From Paramoeba atlantica (taxonomy: Eukaryota > Discosea), in assembly GCA_977017575.1 (NCBI GenBank), contig CDRNVI010000039.1:620001-684000 (forward strand): DNA of 64,000 nucleotides, given 5' to 3'. The notes below the pieces were generated by a model. That model did not search any database. It had not been told where the DNA came from and saw only the letters and a program-made list of their open reading frames with translations. The translations under genes and the position numbers were made by a program. Shown here in pieces: positions 28,591 to 38,195 of this stretch. Within the stretch, counting starts at the first letter, position 1. Each line of letters starts with the position of its first letter.

Positions 28591-29611
28591 CTAGGGTGGG
28601 TCGCCAGCCATCGCACTCGCCTGTGCCCTTTGGAGGTGGGCCTCCATCGTGCAGAACTCCTCATATAGAGCCATGAAGGAGGAGAAGCGATCGGCCTTGT
28701 TCCTGAGGGCTTCCGGGGCGTGTTCCCGAAGCAGGGCCCGTGACGCAACCCTTAGGCGTTTCGGCCCGTGCACCTTGATGCGATGCGCCTGGAGGGCAAC
28801 AATGTGCGGCTGCGTAATGCCGCATTCGGAGCAAACCAGACACCCTTCATTAATGAGATAGATACGCTCCTCGATGGGCTTGTGGGTGTCGTGCAGCGTC
28901 CAAACGGCTTCGAGTGTAAGGGCCCGACGTTCACGGGCCTCTTTCTCCATCATTGATGTTACGTCGTGTTCGGCGCTGAGGGTCACAGCCAGCCATAAGG
29001 TGACTGCGCATCTTCCTGTCTCCGCGGAAAAGCGATTTGAGCCGGTTCGGGCAGGAAGGAGCTTGAGGCGGACAGCGTCCATGGATTTGAACTGCTGTGC
29101 CATTGTGGGTAGGGATAACGACCGCTCACCGGGTGGCGGGCCATCGCTGTTCCGGGAGCGGCTCCGAGGAGAGATGGAGCGCGGGGGTCTTCGGGTTACC
29201 GACCGGTGTCGAGAGGACCTAGGAGAAGAAGCAGAGAGGGGAGGAGGGATCCCGGGGGTTTTTCGTCTTAGCACGCGCGCGAAGGTCTTTTCTGTGCTGC
29301 GCTCGAAGGGAAATGCACGCATCACAAAAGCACATATCCCGCCTGGCGGGCATAAAGGGGAGGCCACAAAAGTCGCACGCGCGGGACTTGAAAGGGGTCT
29401 TTGCACGGACTTCAAGGTCCGGCCTCGCCTTCTTCAGCTCCTCGATAGAGAGCTGGTGTAGCCCCACAGTCTCGGTGGAGAAGTGGGGGCTAGAACCTCG
29501 CCTGAGAGGGGTGGTAGAGCGTCCCCCTGAGGTCGAGGTAGGTGGGGAATCGGGCCCACCGGGTGAATCCTTGCGCCCCCGGTAGCCTCGTCGACGTCGT
29601 GTCGTGGGCAT
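28591..29611 (-). CDS. Retroelement zinc-ribbon and C2H2 zinc-finger ORFs
   Basis: Two overlapping minus frames. 29219-29611 (130 residues, start MPTTRRRRGYRG) is basic at its N-terminus and carries the ribbon C-DF-C ... C-FCDA-C at about 79-98. 28591-29415 (274 residues) has a Ser/Arg-rich start, a helical middle and the C2H2 finger near residues 196-217, then LRVASRALLREHAPEAL. Overlap by a frame change suggests either a frameshift or separate translation. The products probably bind nucleic acid for the retroelement. Confidence 0.6.
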
Positions 29612-29657
29612 GTATCGGGGGGAGAGAGGAGTAGAGGTAGAGAAAAGAAAAAGGATT

Positions 29658-29691
29658 CAACAAGGTACAGAAACTGTATCTTTATCGTTAA
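29658..29691 (-). other. Fossil spliced leader at the 5' end of the second element
   Basis: The 34 bases from TTAACG through CAGTTTCTGTACCTTGTTG are identical to those at 23980-24013. The first three to four leader bases (AAC) are absent and replaced by unrelated flanking sequence (CCCCATC). That is where reverse transcriptase would stop at the methylated cap-4 of a kinetoplastid leader. UTR follows (AATCCTTTTTC), with no GT donor. Confidence 0.87.
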
Positions 29692-29694
29692 AGA

Positions 29695-29890
29695 TGGGGG
29701 GTCCATGGGGGGGGTCCAGGGGGGGTCCAGGGGGCATACGTCGTTTCAAAATCTTGATTTTCGAAATCGAGCGCGGGGAAGTGGTAGAGTAAGCCGCGGC
29801 GATGAATTTCCACCCCCCCCCCCACACCTGGGCGTACCCCCCCCTGGTACGCGCGGAAGGGATCCGACAAGGTCAAAAACTCCGAAATTT
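29695..29890 (-). repeat. Interspersed repeat family R, copy C (partial)
   Basis: Inverted relative to copies A and B and limited to their first half. It includes the GTCGGATCC segment, TACC with a C-tract, GGTGGAAA, CCACTTCCCCGCG and the GGACCCCCC repeats. It stops exactly where the second spliced-leader element begins, which suggests that the element inserted into this repeat. Confidence 0.7.
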
Positions 29891-30147
29891 TTGGGGTACC
29901 AAAAAAAAAACGTTTGACCCAAAAAGTAAAAATATTATTTTTCCAAAATCGACTCCTAAACCGTATTTGGAGAGTTTTGGACCTCAGCTACCATTCTACG
30001 ACGTTTTTGTCGACAGATTCGACTCCTGCTCCGACTGGTAAGGCATCCAAAACGGCCCAAATATGGTGTAAAATTTCGCAATTTTTGTCGAAAAATCGAG
30101 CTTTTTCCCCCAAAAAAATGGATTATTCATGATCTTTTGGAGATTTT

Positions 30148-30260
30148 TCTTTTTTAGGCTCTTCGTTAAACGCGGCGGTAGTTTTCAATGCGAAGCGCAC
30201 AGCATGAGTGACTTCTAAGTTGAAAACAACCACCGCGTTTAACGAAGAGCCTAAAAAAGA
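30148..30260. repeat. 113-bp palindromic element, copy 1
   Basis: Arms of 41 bases, starting TCTTTTTTAGGCTCTTCG and including GTTAAACGCGG, pair with two mismatches around a 31-base loop (GCGAAGCGCACAGCATGAG). Copy 2 at 37246-37358 is the same length, inverted and almost identical. It is a MITE-like or structural fold-back repeat. Diverged single-arm copies lie near 78 and 52644. Confidence 0.85.
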
Positions 30261-30406
30261 ATTTGAAAAATTATAATACTATAAGCGACTTTCGTAGACT
30301 AAAAGTTAGTACTAGAAATTTGCACATTTTATGAAAGCTGCGCATCTTAAAAATATGAGCGCAGGAATGTGACCAGGCAATCTAGGCACTTAAACGGTAT
30401 GCTCCC

Positions 30407-33400
30407 TCACGCAGTTTCAAGTTCAGACTCTAAGCGAAGCAACTTGTACATCTCGACCGCACCCTGAAGTTTCTGGTTCTCCACTTCAAGCTTACTTCGT
30501 TTATCCATTTCTGAGTTAAGTGCAAACTCAATCATGCGGCTCATTCCTACCTGTTGTTTAAACTCATTGAAAACCACGTTATGAAATGTAATATAAATAC
30601 CCATTAGCTTGTTGCTAAATTCATCGACAGATTTGTAGCGTTCCTGATGCTCCTCGGTTTCCAAAGCAAAGCGATTTAGAAAATGGCTCTTGTCGATTTT
30701 TCGCACGTCCTGTAGGTTCTTCGAAGACTGCGCTTCGATTTCTTCCAGTTTTTTGCTGTGTAGTTTCCTGAGATAATCCACTTTTTCTGAATGTGTTGAT
30801 GACATACGCATGTTCCATGTTTGTGTCGAAATATTAAAGCTTTGTATCCAAGTGTTTTCTACCGCTGAATTCCAAGCAAGGAAAGTTGCCGAAAACAGTT
30901 CCAAATATCGGGGAGTTGTTTCTTGAAGGGAAGCTAATGTCTCTGATCGACGCTCTGCAATATTCTGAATTTTTTGCTTTTGGCGCGCATGCTGAGATCC
31001 TAAAGCATCCATCTCAGCAGCGTATCCTCGCGTCATTTGTGTAATACGAGTTTCATATTCTTGGGCTTTGAGTTTTAGTAAAATTCTATCGCATTCTTGC
31101 ACTATACTTCCACGTTCAAGTGCGTATTGATAATGCGCAACAAGTCTTTCATCTTGCTCTTGACCTTGCATGCGTTGAATTTCGAATGTGTGCTCCTCGT
31201 TTAATACCTGGGACTCTTCAATATAAACAACAAGTTTTTTAGAATACTCTTCAGAACTCTGCGCACGACCTTCTGCCCCCATCAAAAGTGATTGCCACTT
31301 TTTCTCAGAAGCGCTAAAATCATCGAGTGAGCGTTTCTTATCTGCTTCAAAATGATCATTAAGATTCGTGCGCTGTTCTTCAAGCTTAAAAAGATTTTCA
31401 TTACGAGTTGCTTCACTAGCCTGTTTAAAAGCATTTTCTAGTTCTCCGCGCTGCAAACAAATCTCTGCGCTGGAATTATAAAGAATCAGCTTCTGGCCTG
31501 ATAGGAATTCTTGGCAATCATGCCTATTTAACATATTACTGTCATACAAACTAACAACTTCGTGTTGTTCGAGTTCATGATGCACTATTCGGAAATATTC
31601 ATCCAAATACAGGGCCTCTAAACGACGACGTTCCTTTGCTTCATCTACAAGGAAGGAATAGAGAACTTCGCATTGACGTTTCTCTTCAGAAACTTTTCCC
31701 AACCGTTTCAGCATGCCTTCGAGTTGACTCTCTTTGTCTCTATCTAGTTCATGCATACTAATTTCCGCTTCTTTCAGCCGTGTTTCATAATCGTCGCGTA
31801 TTCCATGTAATCGCTCATTATACCGATCCACCGTAGAGACTACTATCTTACTTGCCATACTGGTGCTCGTCTCGATAATCTGTCGACAATATTCCTCGAA
31901 GGAATGCAAATCTTTTCTGGAATCTGATTCCAAAGCCCGTAGATTAGAGATGTCTTGGATAACACTATCTTTAAACATCTTCTCAGTGCGTTCCTGATAC
32001 TGCGAGAATAATGTCCGGTACGAATTGCAGAGCGATTGGTGAAGTCCTTCGTAAGCTGCATATTGTAGCTTATACCGTTGATTAAACATATCAACTTTTC
32101 GTTGCAAAAAGAGAGAATTCTGGTCAATAATTCCATCAAATTTGATCTGCATAGCAGCTAGCTCCGCTTCATTCTCAGATTCCAAATCATTCAAAAATGG
32201 TTTCACGCAGCGTTGGTCGAACGATATGAAATCATTAAGATTCCTATTGAGTGCTGCTTCTAGATTGGCATTCTTGATGTGGTTGTCCGCAAGTTTTTCC
32301 CGTAGCCTTTTTTCGGTTTCCGTAGACATTATCTCCCTTTGTTTCAGGTTGTCGATAAGAAGGAAGTCGTGCTCTCGTACGACTCCAAAAGACGGAAAAA
32401 TAGTTTGTTCAAACAGTTGATACTTTTTGCTCATGGCCACAGCCTGCTCATTTAAAATTGCTGAAGTTGCATCTCTCATGTTCTTCGACTCAACTTGCAG
32501 AGAAGATTTCTCAGCATTAATTTTGTGACCCATTGTTTTCATTTGTTCATTAGCGCGGTTCATTTCCTCCTGATAACCATTGGAAAGTCCTTGAAGCTTT
32601 ATGAAATGTGCGGAATATTCACAAAGCATACCAGTCGATATAGCGTATCTTTCGTCCGCAAATTCTCGAAATACCCTTTCCCTGTTTTGATGCTCTTCCG
32701 AAACACAAGCACTAAGTCTTTGCAAATGAGAATTGTCTTCGTTCTTTTCCATGGTGCCTGTCTTTTCTTCAAGAGAAGATACTTTATCTTCCAACATTGT
32801 ACATTCTCTAGTTAGCTCCACACGTAGCTCGGTAAGGGCCGCTTCGTTTTCTTCTCGAATTCGTCTTATTTGCGTATCATGCTCTTCGTTCATCATTATA
32901 ATTGGATTACTAGAACCTGACAAACCGTTCCCCGTCTGGGAATCATACTCAACGGATTCACCCCTGTTCCTTGTGTTGCCTTTGAGCTTGGCAGATTCTT
33001 CAATCCATTTTCTGCGAAGATCTTTGGTTGCATCGGCAACATGCCTTTGAATAACGGCCTTACTATGCTGCGCGAGAGAGGTTGTAAATGCCGACGTCAT
33101 GTTTGCAATGGCCGACCGCGTGCTCGTACCATATTCAAGTGCAACCGCCCGCAACGATGCCTCCATTTCAGCGGCTCGCTCAAATCCTATTGTGGAATGT
33201 GACTTCTTGTAATCCTCAAGATCGTTTACCTGTCGGCGCAACCGTGCTATTTGGGCTTCTTGCTCTTCTATTTTTTCAGTAAGCGATCCTTGCTTTTTCT
33301 TCAGTTCCTCATTTTCTTTGGAAAGTGCAACATCTTGCGCATAGTACTTTTCTTTTGCATTTTCTATATTTTCACTTTGAACAACTCCATGTGATGAAAT

Positions 33401-34990
33401 ATTCGTGTGCTTTTGCATTCGTCTAGAACTTTTAAGATTTATTGTAGCACCACTCACGGTGCTGGAAGTATCAGAAATAATTTCGTTCATCTCATTTCGA
33501 AGTTTCCTTGTTATAGCCTCTCGCGCCTTCCTTTCGTCATCGGCTTTTCTTTTGGCCTCATTGCAAAGCTGTACTAAATTTTGGTACCTTTTTCTGAGAT
33601 CTTCAAGCTCAATATTAAGTTTCTTGTCGCTTCCGTGTCGAGCACTCACTGAGTCCTCCTCCGGGGTTTCGAATCGCAGACGTCGGGCACCAGGCTCTAA
33701 AGATGAGTTCGGGCTCTCTATGTAAGACGCCTTTTCCGACCTGGCAGACAGCGAGAGTGCAGGAGATCCACGAGAAAGTTCATCGGCCCGGTTTCGTCTC
33801 CAAGGGGTCGAAATACCCTTTGACTGTGCTTGGACAACCGATAATTGTCTACGTAGCCGTTCAATAATGGCTAACAATTCCTTGATGCGTCTTTCGTACG
33901 GGTCCTCGTTAATCACACACATGTTAATTATTTCCCTTGCTCGGGAGGCGTAGCGTAACGTGTTTGTTGTTTCCTCAACGCTTATTGAGGCTGGTGAAAT
34001 AGCTGCTATCATGCAGGTCTTACTGTTTCCGCCGAAGGAGTCGGAAAGTATCCAAGTCAAAAGAGATTCACGATATGGTGGAATGAGGGCAGATCTACCC
34101 GATGAATGATCAGCAAGAGCATCAATGACGCGACCCAGTGTGGTTAAACTCAAATTTATCTTTGTAGCTTCTTTAAATTGAATGCCTTCGGCCCCAGAAA
34201 CGTAGGTTCGTTCCGACCCAGCCAAGTCTACGAGATGTAGCTTCGACGCGCAACGAGTGCCGTCTTTCCCGCGGCATAGGAAAATAGTAAGTATTGCATG
34301 ACTACGACTGCTGCGTTCGTTAATTTTTGTTGATGCGGTGTGGCGTTCTGCGTTACCAACTCTAAGCAGGTGAAGGATGTCGTGCTTTGTTTTAATACCG
34401 TGAATGCTTAGTCCCTCTACAAATGGGCCAGTCAGAGGATCATTTCTCACTCGCAACTCGCGGTCACTTTTTTCGAGTAAATCCATGACGCGTTCATTGT
34501 AGATTTCTAGGTAAGTACATTGTAGGTGCATACCTGGAGTTTTGGAGCAAGCGTGCTGAAGATCGGTAAATACACGTGGAATAATACCCTGCTCTTCACT
34601 GTTTTCTGGGTCTCCCATCATTGTGTAGGTTTTCCCACTTCCTGTCTGACCGTATGCGAGTATACAAGCGTTATACCCAGCCAAAACGTTGTCCCGCGCG
34701 GGTTCTCCGGCAATTCGATACATGGTTTCCTGAGAAATAAAATCTGTTTGAGGTACATTTGGAATCGACCACAAGCAAGAATCAAAGGTAAACATTTCTC
34801 TCGGTCGGAACTCATAATTGGGGTCCAGGACAATAACATTCGTTGATGACGTTTTTGGCATTCGGATGACTGGGACTGAAAACCCTGTAGAAAGTTCTCG
34901 GTCATGAAAGGGTCTGACACGGACCAGAACTCTGACGGCACTCTCAGTTGCTTCCTCCATTGTTTCCGAGGAATCTGTGCGACTTGCCAT
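30407..34990 (-). CDS. Kinesin motor protein, N-terminal motor with long coiled coil
   Basis: A 1527-residue kinesin. The motor spans about residues 17-370, with the P-loop GQTGSGKT (114-121), switch I NERSSRSH (224-231) and switch II DLAGSE (255-260). The motor ends with TLRYASRAREI and VINEDPYERRIKELLAIIERLR, a linker of the kinesin-3 (KIF1/Unc-104) style. Residues about 440-1520 are mostly heptad-rich coiled coil with basic breaks. No FHA or PH domain is recognised, so cargo binding is unknown. Such motors move towards microtubule plus ends. The gene follows the 19-kb transposon island in coordinate order but is transcribed before it. Confidence 0.92.
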   Translation of the reverse strand: MASRTDSSETMEEATESAVRVLVRVRPFHDRELSTGFSVPVIRMPKTSSTNVIVLDPNYEFRPREMFTFDSCLWSIPNVPQTDFISQETMYRIAGEPARDNVLAGYNACILAYGQTGSGKTYTMMGDPENSEEQGIIPRVFTDLQHACSKTPGMHLQCTYLEIYNERVMDLLEKSDRELRVRNDPLTGPFVEGLSIHGIKTKHDILHLLRVGNAERHTASTKINERSSRSHAILTIFLCRGKDGTRCASKLHLVDLAGSERTYVSGAEGIQFKEATKINLSLTTLGRVIDALADHSSGRSALIPPYRESLLTWILSDSFGGNSKTCMIAAISPASISVEETTNTLRYASRAREIINMCVINEDPYERRIKELLAIIERLRRQLSVVQAQSKGISTPWRRNRADELSRGSPALSLSARSEKASYIESPNSSLEPGARRLRFETPEEDSVSARHGSDKKLNIELEDLRKRYQNLVQLCNEAKRKADDERKAREAITRKLRNEMNEIISDTSSTVSGATINLKSSRRMQKHTNISSHGVVQSENIENAKEKYYAQDVALSKENEELKKKQGSLTEKIEEQEAQIARLRRQVNDLEDYKKSHSTIGFERAAEMEASLRAVALEYGTSTRSAIANMTSAFTTSLAQHSKAVIQRHVADATKDLRRKWIEESAKLKGNTRNRGESVEYDSQTGNGLSGSSNPIIMMNEEHDTQIRRIREENEAALTELRVELTRECTMLEDKVSSLEEKTGTMEKNEDNSHLQRLSACVSEEHQNRERVFREFADERYAISTGMLCEYSAHFIKLQGLSNGYQEEMNRANEQMKTMGHKINAEKSSLQVESKNMRDATSAILNEQAVAMSKKYQLFEQTIFPSFGVVREHDFLLIDNLKQREIMSTETEKRLREKLADNHIKNANLEAALNRNLNDFISFDQRCVKPFLNDLESENEAELAAMQIKFDGIIDQNSLFLQRKVDMFNQRYKLQYAAYEGLHQSLCNSYRTLFSQYQERTEKMFKDSVIQDISNLRALESDSRKDLHSFEEYCRQIIETSTSMASKIVVSTVDRYNERLHGIRDDYETRLKEAEISMHELDRDKESQLEGMLKRLGKVSEEKRQCEVLYSFLVDEAKERRRLEALYLDEYFRIVHHELEQHEVVSLYDSNMLNRHDCQEFLSGQKLILYNSSAEICLQRGELENAFKQASEATRNENLFKLEEQRTNLNDHFEADKKRSLDDFSASEKKWQSLLMGAEGRAQSSEEYSKKLVVYIEESQVLNEEHTFEIQRMQGQEQDERLVAHYQYALERGSIVQECDRILLKLKAQEYETRITQMTRGYAAEMDALGSQHARQKQKIQNIAERRSETLASLQETTPRYLELFSATFLAWNSAVENTWIQSFNISTQTWNMRMSSTHSEKVDYLRKLHSKKLEEIEAQSSKNLQDVRKIDKSHFLNRFALETEEHQERYKSVDEFSNKLMGIYITFHNVVFNEFKQQVGMSRMIEFALNSEMDKRSKLEVENQKLQGAVEMYKLLRLESELETA

Positions 34991-35318
34991 TTAGATAGAA
35001 TGGAATAATGTAAGGAACTTAACAACTAGTAAACTTCAAAGCCCCAATCAATTTAAAGAGAAATAAAACAGAAGCATATTTTCAGAAAGGTGCATGTTTT
35101 ACGATACAAACTAGGCCAACTATTCCCTCTGTTAATTCGAAACATCAAAATCATATGTGGAAATATTCTCTTTTTTGGGCATTGCCTCTTGTGAATGCAT
35201 TGCCGGCGGCAGTATCGGAATTGCAGGTAAGGAACCATTGGCAAGTATACCCTGTATCACAAGGAAGAATGTTGTGATGCAGGTACTGTTCTATAGTAGA
35301 ACTTAATGTAATAGACTA
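34991..35318. other. Intergenic spacer
   Basis: 328 bases between the kinesin and acyl-transferase genes. A 63-codon minus frame (35053-35244) is Cys/Arg-rich and unlike any known family. A second frame ending NISTYDFDVSN lacks an upstream ATG. I see nothing else. Confidence 0.4.
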
Positions 35319-36830
35319 TTAGACAGTGAATGACACTTGTCGTACAGGAATGTCTCTCCACCCTTTTTCCTTTATCTGCTTCATGACCAAAGGAGCCAGT
35401 ACAGGGCTCGGCGAGACTTCAATTATTGACTGAACGTTGGCAGCCTTGGGGTCCAATAAGAAATCTATTGTGTCACTCCACTGAACTGCGGACGAAAACT
35501 GTGCCAATAAGGTGGTACGAATAAGATCCGAAACCTTTTTACTAGGGGAGGGAAGCGTAGTTGGTGGGTACCCAGCCCTTCCCGCGTTCCACTGCTCTCC
35601 AACATTGGCCATACGCAAGCACTCACATAGATCCGAGACGAATTCATCGTCACACGACATAGGTTTTCCCATAATATTAGGAATGGTACGTAAATAGTTC
35701 GATTTCTCACACGTTGACTCATCCATGCATCTATCTAGAATCTCTTGAAAAGCAGTGGTGCCTCTTCTAAACACGGAACTGTGGAAAGGAAGGTACGCCC
35801 CCTCCAGGGGCTTAAACCACGGTCTCCTCTTCAACCCATCCCGTGCCAGCCCTTCTCTTCCTAACGTAGCCTCAATTATCTCCGGGGGCACAATAAATCC
35901 CACGTTATCCAAGAACGGATTCGCCGGAACGCCCATATGAAAAAACTTGTTTTTTCGTTTCGCCATTTTCGGACTCCCCGGTTGGTACCTTTCCTGCTCC
36001 CTCGCTTGCTCATACGCCGCCCGAAGCCGTGGCAACTCCACCGCATCCTGCTCCACCTCCCGCAGTGCTCTCTCCAACACCGCCTCCACCGTCTCCCTCA
36101 CCCCCACCCCCTCCTCCTCCCCCTCCCTCCCCTCCCTCCACTTCGGATCCAGCACCTTCCCCAGCACCGCCAACCCCTTCACGGTGCCCGTCACCAGGTA
36201 CTGCTGATGGGCCACATTATACCCCACCACCTCCAGCACCTCCCCCGTCCCCTCCATCAGCGGCCTCGACAGCCCCTCCACGAGCCCCAGCAGTGTGCTC
36301 TCCGAGAGCCCACACCGGGCCGCGCTCACCGCGTAGACCCGAAACGGGGTCTCCCCATTTGAGTCTCGCGGGACGGTTTCCTCCATCAGCCATCCCCGTT
36401 CGTAGGCCAGGGATAGCGCCTGGGGGAGCGAGAGTGCGTTCGCGGCATAGAGCGAGGCGATCTCCCCGAGGGAGTGGCCGGCGAGATAGGTAGTGCTCGG
36501 GTCGACGGCTCCCTGGTGGAGGAGCTGCTGCCAACAGGCCGCGTGGTAGGCGACCAGGGCGACCTGGGTGAACGGGGAGAAGTGGAGCGCGGTGGGGGGG
36601 TGGGTGATCTTGCGGAGGGGGCCCCCGGCGGGGTGGAGGCAGTGGAGGGCGGGGGTGGGGGTGTTGACGAGGGTGCTGAGGTCGAGTTGGTAGTGGTCTT
36701 TGAGAAAGTCCCGGGCGGATTGCCAGGTGGTGGCGAAGGGGCTTTTGGGGGGGAGGCGGGAGAGGAAGGAGGCGCCCATGCGGTGGCGTTGGGAGCCTTG
36801 GCCGCTGAAGAGAACGGCGTGGGTGGGCAT
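35319..36830 (-). CDS. Malonyl-CoA:ACP / FAS-type acyl transferase
   Basis: A 503-residue acyl transferase: FSGQGSQ (8-14), nucleophile elbow GHSLGE with Ser120 (118-123), and catalytic-region His350 in LPFHSSVF. VGYNVAHQQYLVTG (202-215) matches the malonyl/palmitoyl transferase domain of fungal type-I FAS more than bacterial FabD, and the protein is longer than FabD (about 310). Kinetoplastids have a mitochondrial type-II FAS that needs this step to make octanoyl-ACP for lipoate, a plausible role. An Arg/Glu-rich insert (about 228-300) separates the halves. The 5' half of the gene (36000-36830) is very GC-rich while the 3' half is AT-balanced. Confidence 0.85.
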   Translation of the reverse strand: MPTHAVLFSGQGSQRHRMGASFLSRLPPKSPFATTWQSARDFLKDHYQLDLSTLVNTPTPALHCLHPAGGPLRKITHPPTALHFSPFTQVALVAYHAACWQQLLHQGAVDPSTTYLAGHSLGEIASLYAANALSLPQALSLAYERGWLMEETVPRDSNGETPFRVYAVSAARCGLSESTLLGLVEGLSRPLMEGTGEVLEVVGYNVAHQQYLVTGTVKGLAVLGKVLDPKWREGREGEEEGVGVRETVEAVLERALREVEQDAVELPRLRAAYEQAREQERYQPGSPKMAKRKNKFFHMGVPANPFLDNVGFIVPPEIIEATLGREGLARDGLKRRPWFKPLEGAYLPFHSSVFRRGTTAFQEILDRCMDESTCEKSNYLRTIPNIMGKPMSCDDEFVSDLCECLRMANVGEQWNAGRAGYPPTTLPSPSKKVSDLIRTTLLAQFSSAVQWSDTIDFLLDPKAANVQSIIEVSPSPVLAPLVMKQIKEKGWRDIPVRQVSFTV

Positions 36831-37245
36831 GGAGGTTGGGGGTCAGAGGTTGATTTGGGGCAAAGAAGCCGCTAGCAGATCTACCGGGTAAGCTCGCTGG
36901 AATGCCTATTGGGTTTCGCACGTTTGTTTTCGGTCATGTCCCACAGAAAATAAGTACTGTACATCTTTTTTTTGAAGTTTGATACATGAAAGTTCGTCCC
37001 CAAGAAAAAGAAAGCTTCTTGCATTATCTCAAAAAGAGTGGGCCTAGTACAGGAAATACGATATTGAGAGGGGTGACTCTGGGTGGGAGCGTCTGGGAGC
37101 GCCCGGGAGCGCCTAGGATATCTTTCGTCGATGTTTTTTTCCTTAGTTTCTCAATATTTTTTGCTTCCATCGGACGATACATAAATCATGTTACTGGAAT
37201 TGTTATTCTGCCGAAACGAGGGTTTCGGCATGTAATACAAGTCAA

Positions 37246-37358
37246 TCTTTTTTAGGCTCTTCGTTAAACGCGGTGGTTGTTTTCAACTTAGAAGTCACTC
37301 ATGCTGCGCGCTTCGCGTTGAAAACTACCGCCGCGCTTAACGAAGAGCCTAAAAAAGA
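37246..37358. repeat. 113-bp palindromic element, copy 2
   Basis: Inverted relative to 30148-30260. After reverse complementing, the two copies differ at only about three or four positions over 113 bases, including within the loop. High identity at unlinked sites implies recent mobility or gene conversion. Confidence 0.85.
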
Positions 37359-37789
37359 AAATTTAGCCTGGAAAACGGAAAGATTATAGCCAAAAATAGC
37401 CGAATTTCGGGTAAATATGGGGTGATTTTCGCGTATTTTTGCTGTCAGAGTACTAAATCCGATATTTGCGCATGGGAAATCACTCGTAGGCATGAATGAA
37501 AGCCTACCGAACGTATTGGGTAGAGAATGCGACTCCAACCATACCATTCTTTCGACACAAAAATGCCCCTTTAGGTCCGAAAAATACTTTTTCACCTTTT
37601 TTAGTCAAAAATGGGTCATTTTGAGGGGCGCACCACGGTTAGAAGAAGGGATACCTTGCAAAAGCAACTGCGGAGAAAGCTAGTGTAGGTCCCAAACTAT
37701 CAAAACACAATAGGGGAAACGATTTTGGAAAAATATTTTTTTTGCCATTTTTTTCGCCAAGTTGAAATTTTTTTCAAAAAAATTTTTCC

Positions 37790-38140
37790 GAAAAAATCCG
37801 AACCTGGCGGACCCGTCCTGCGGATACTACCCGGGGGGGTCACCCCCGGGTAGGGGGGTGGAAAATGCGCGCCAAGACCCCGGCTACCCTTTCTGCGGTT
37901 TTTTTTCGAAAACTAATTTTTTCGAAAAAATTTGCTCGACCATGACCCCCCCTGGACCCGCGCCCTGGACCCCCCATTTTTTTCAATTTTTTTTTTCAGT
38001 TTTGGTCCACCGGAGCCCCCTTTTATATTTTTTTCTTCTATTATATTACTGTGTTCCCCTTTATATTTTCACTGTTTTTGTTCACTTTTTTTTCAATAAT
38101 CGAGTGTAGAGCGGTAGTTCTACAACCACCGCAATAAAGC
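37790..38140 (+). repeat. Interspersed repeat family R, copy B
   Basis: Same order of blocks as copy A (12160-12530), including the T-run ending in TTTTTTTTCAG (37983-38000), CCACCGG-GCCCCC, TATATTTTCACTGTTTTTG and the CAATAATCGAGTGTAGAGCGG-like tail. It lies 55 bp before the plus-strand ORF at 38196, so its pyrimidine-AG could act as that ORF's trans-splice acceptor. Confidence 0.75.
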
Positions 38141-38195
38141 GTCTAACAATCAAAAATACTCGACATTTTACGCACTATAAATTCTTTTTTCCGTA

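Larger units (their letters stand above)
27500..29691 (-). mobile_element. Second LINE-family copy: spliced leader plus zinc-finger ORFs, no RT
   Basis: On the minus strand: a spliced leader (29691-29658), UTR, zinc-ribbon ORF (29611-29219), C2H2 ORF (29415-28591, CSECGITQPHIVALQAHRIKVH) and a globular segment (28371-27772) with LGVPGENLLLKD and GWTTRVVKCNLRRG. The globular segment is homologous to the 17-24 kb LINE. The 2A-like motif at the equivalent place is absent (GYMPQTQEPR). Nothing like RT or endonuclease follows, so the copy is non-autonomous or internally deleted. It is diverged enough from the first copy to be a separate subfamily. Confidence 0.75.

Noticed and set aside
35053-35244. 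63-codon minus-strand ORF upstream of the kinesin
   Set aside because: Cys/Arg-rich, no similarity, no convincing acceptor, and competing frames of equal quality.
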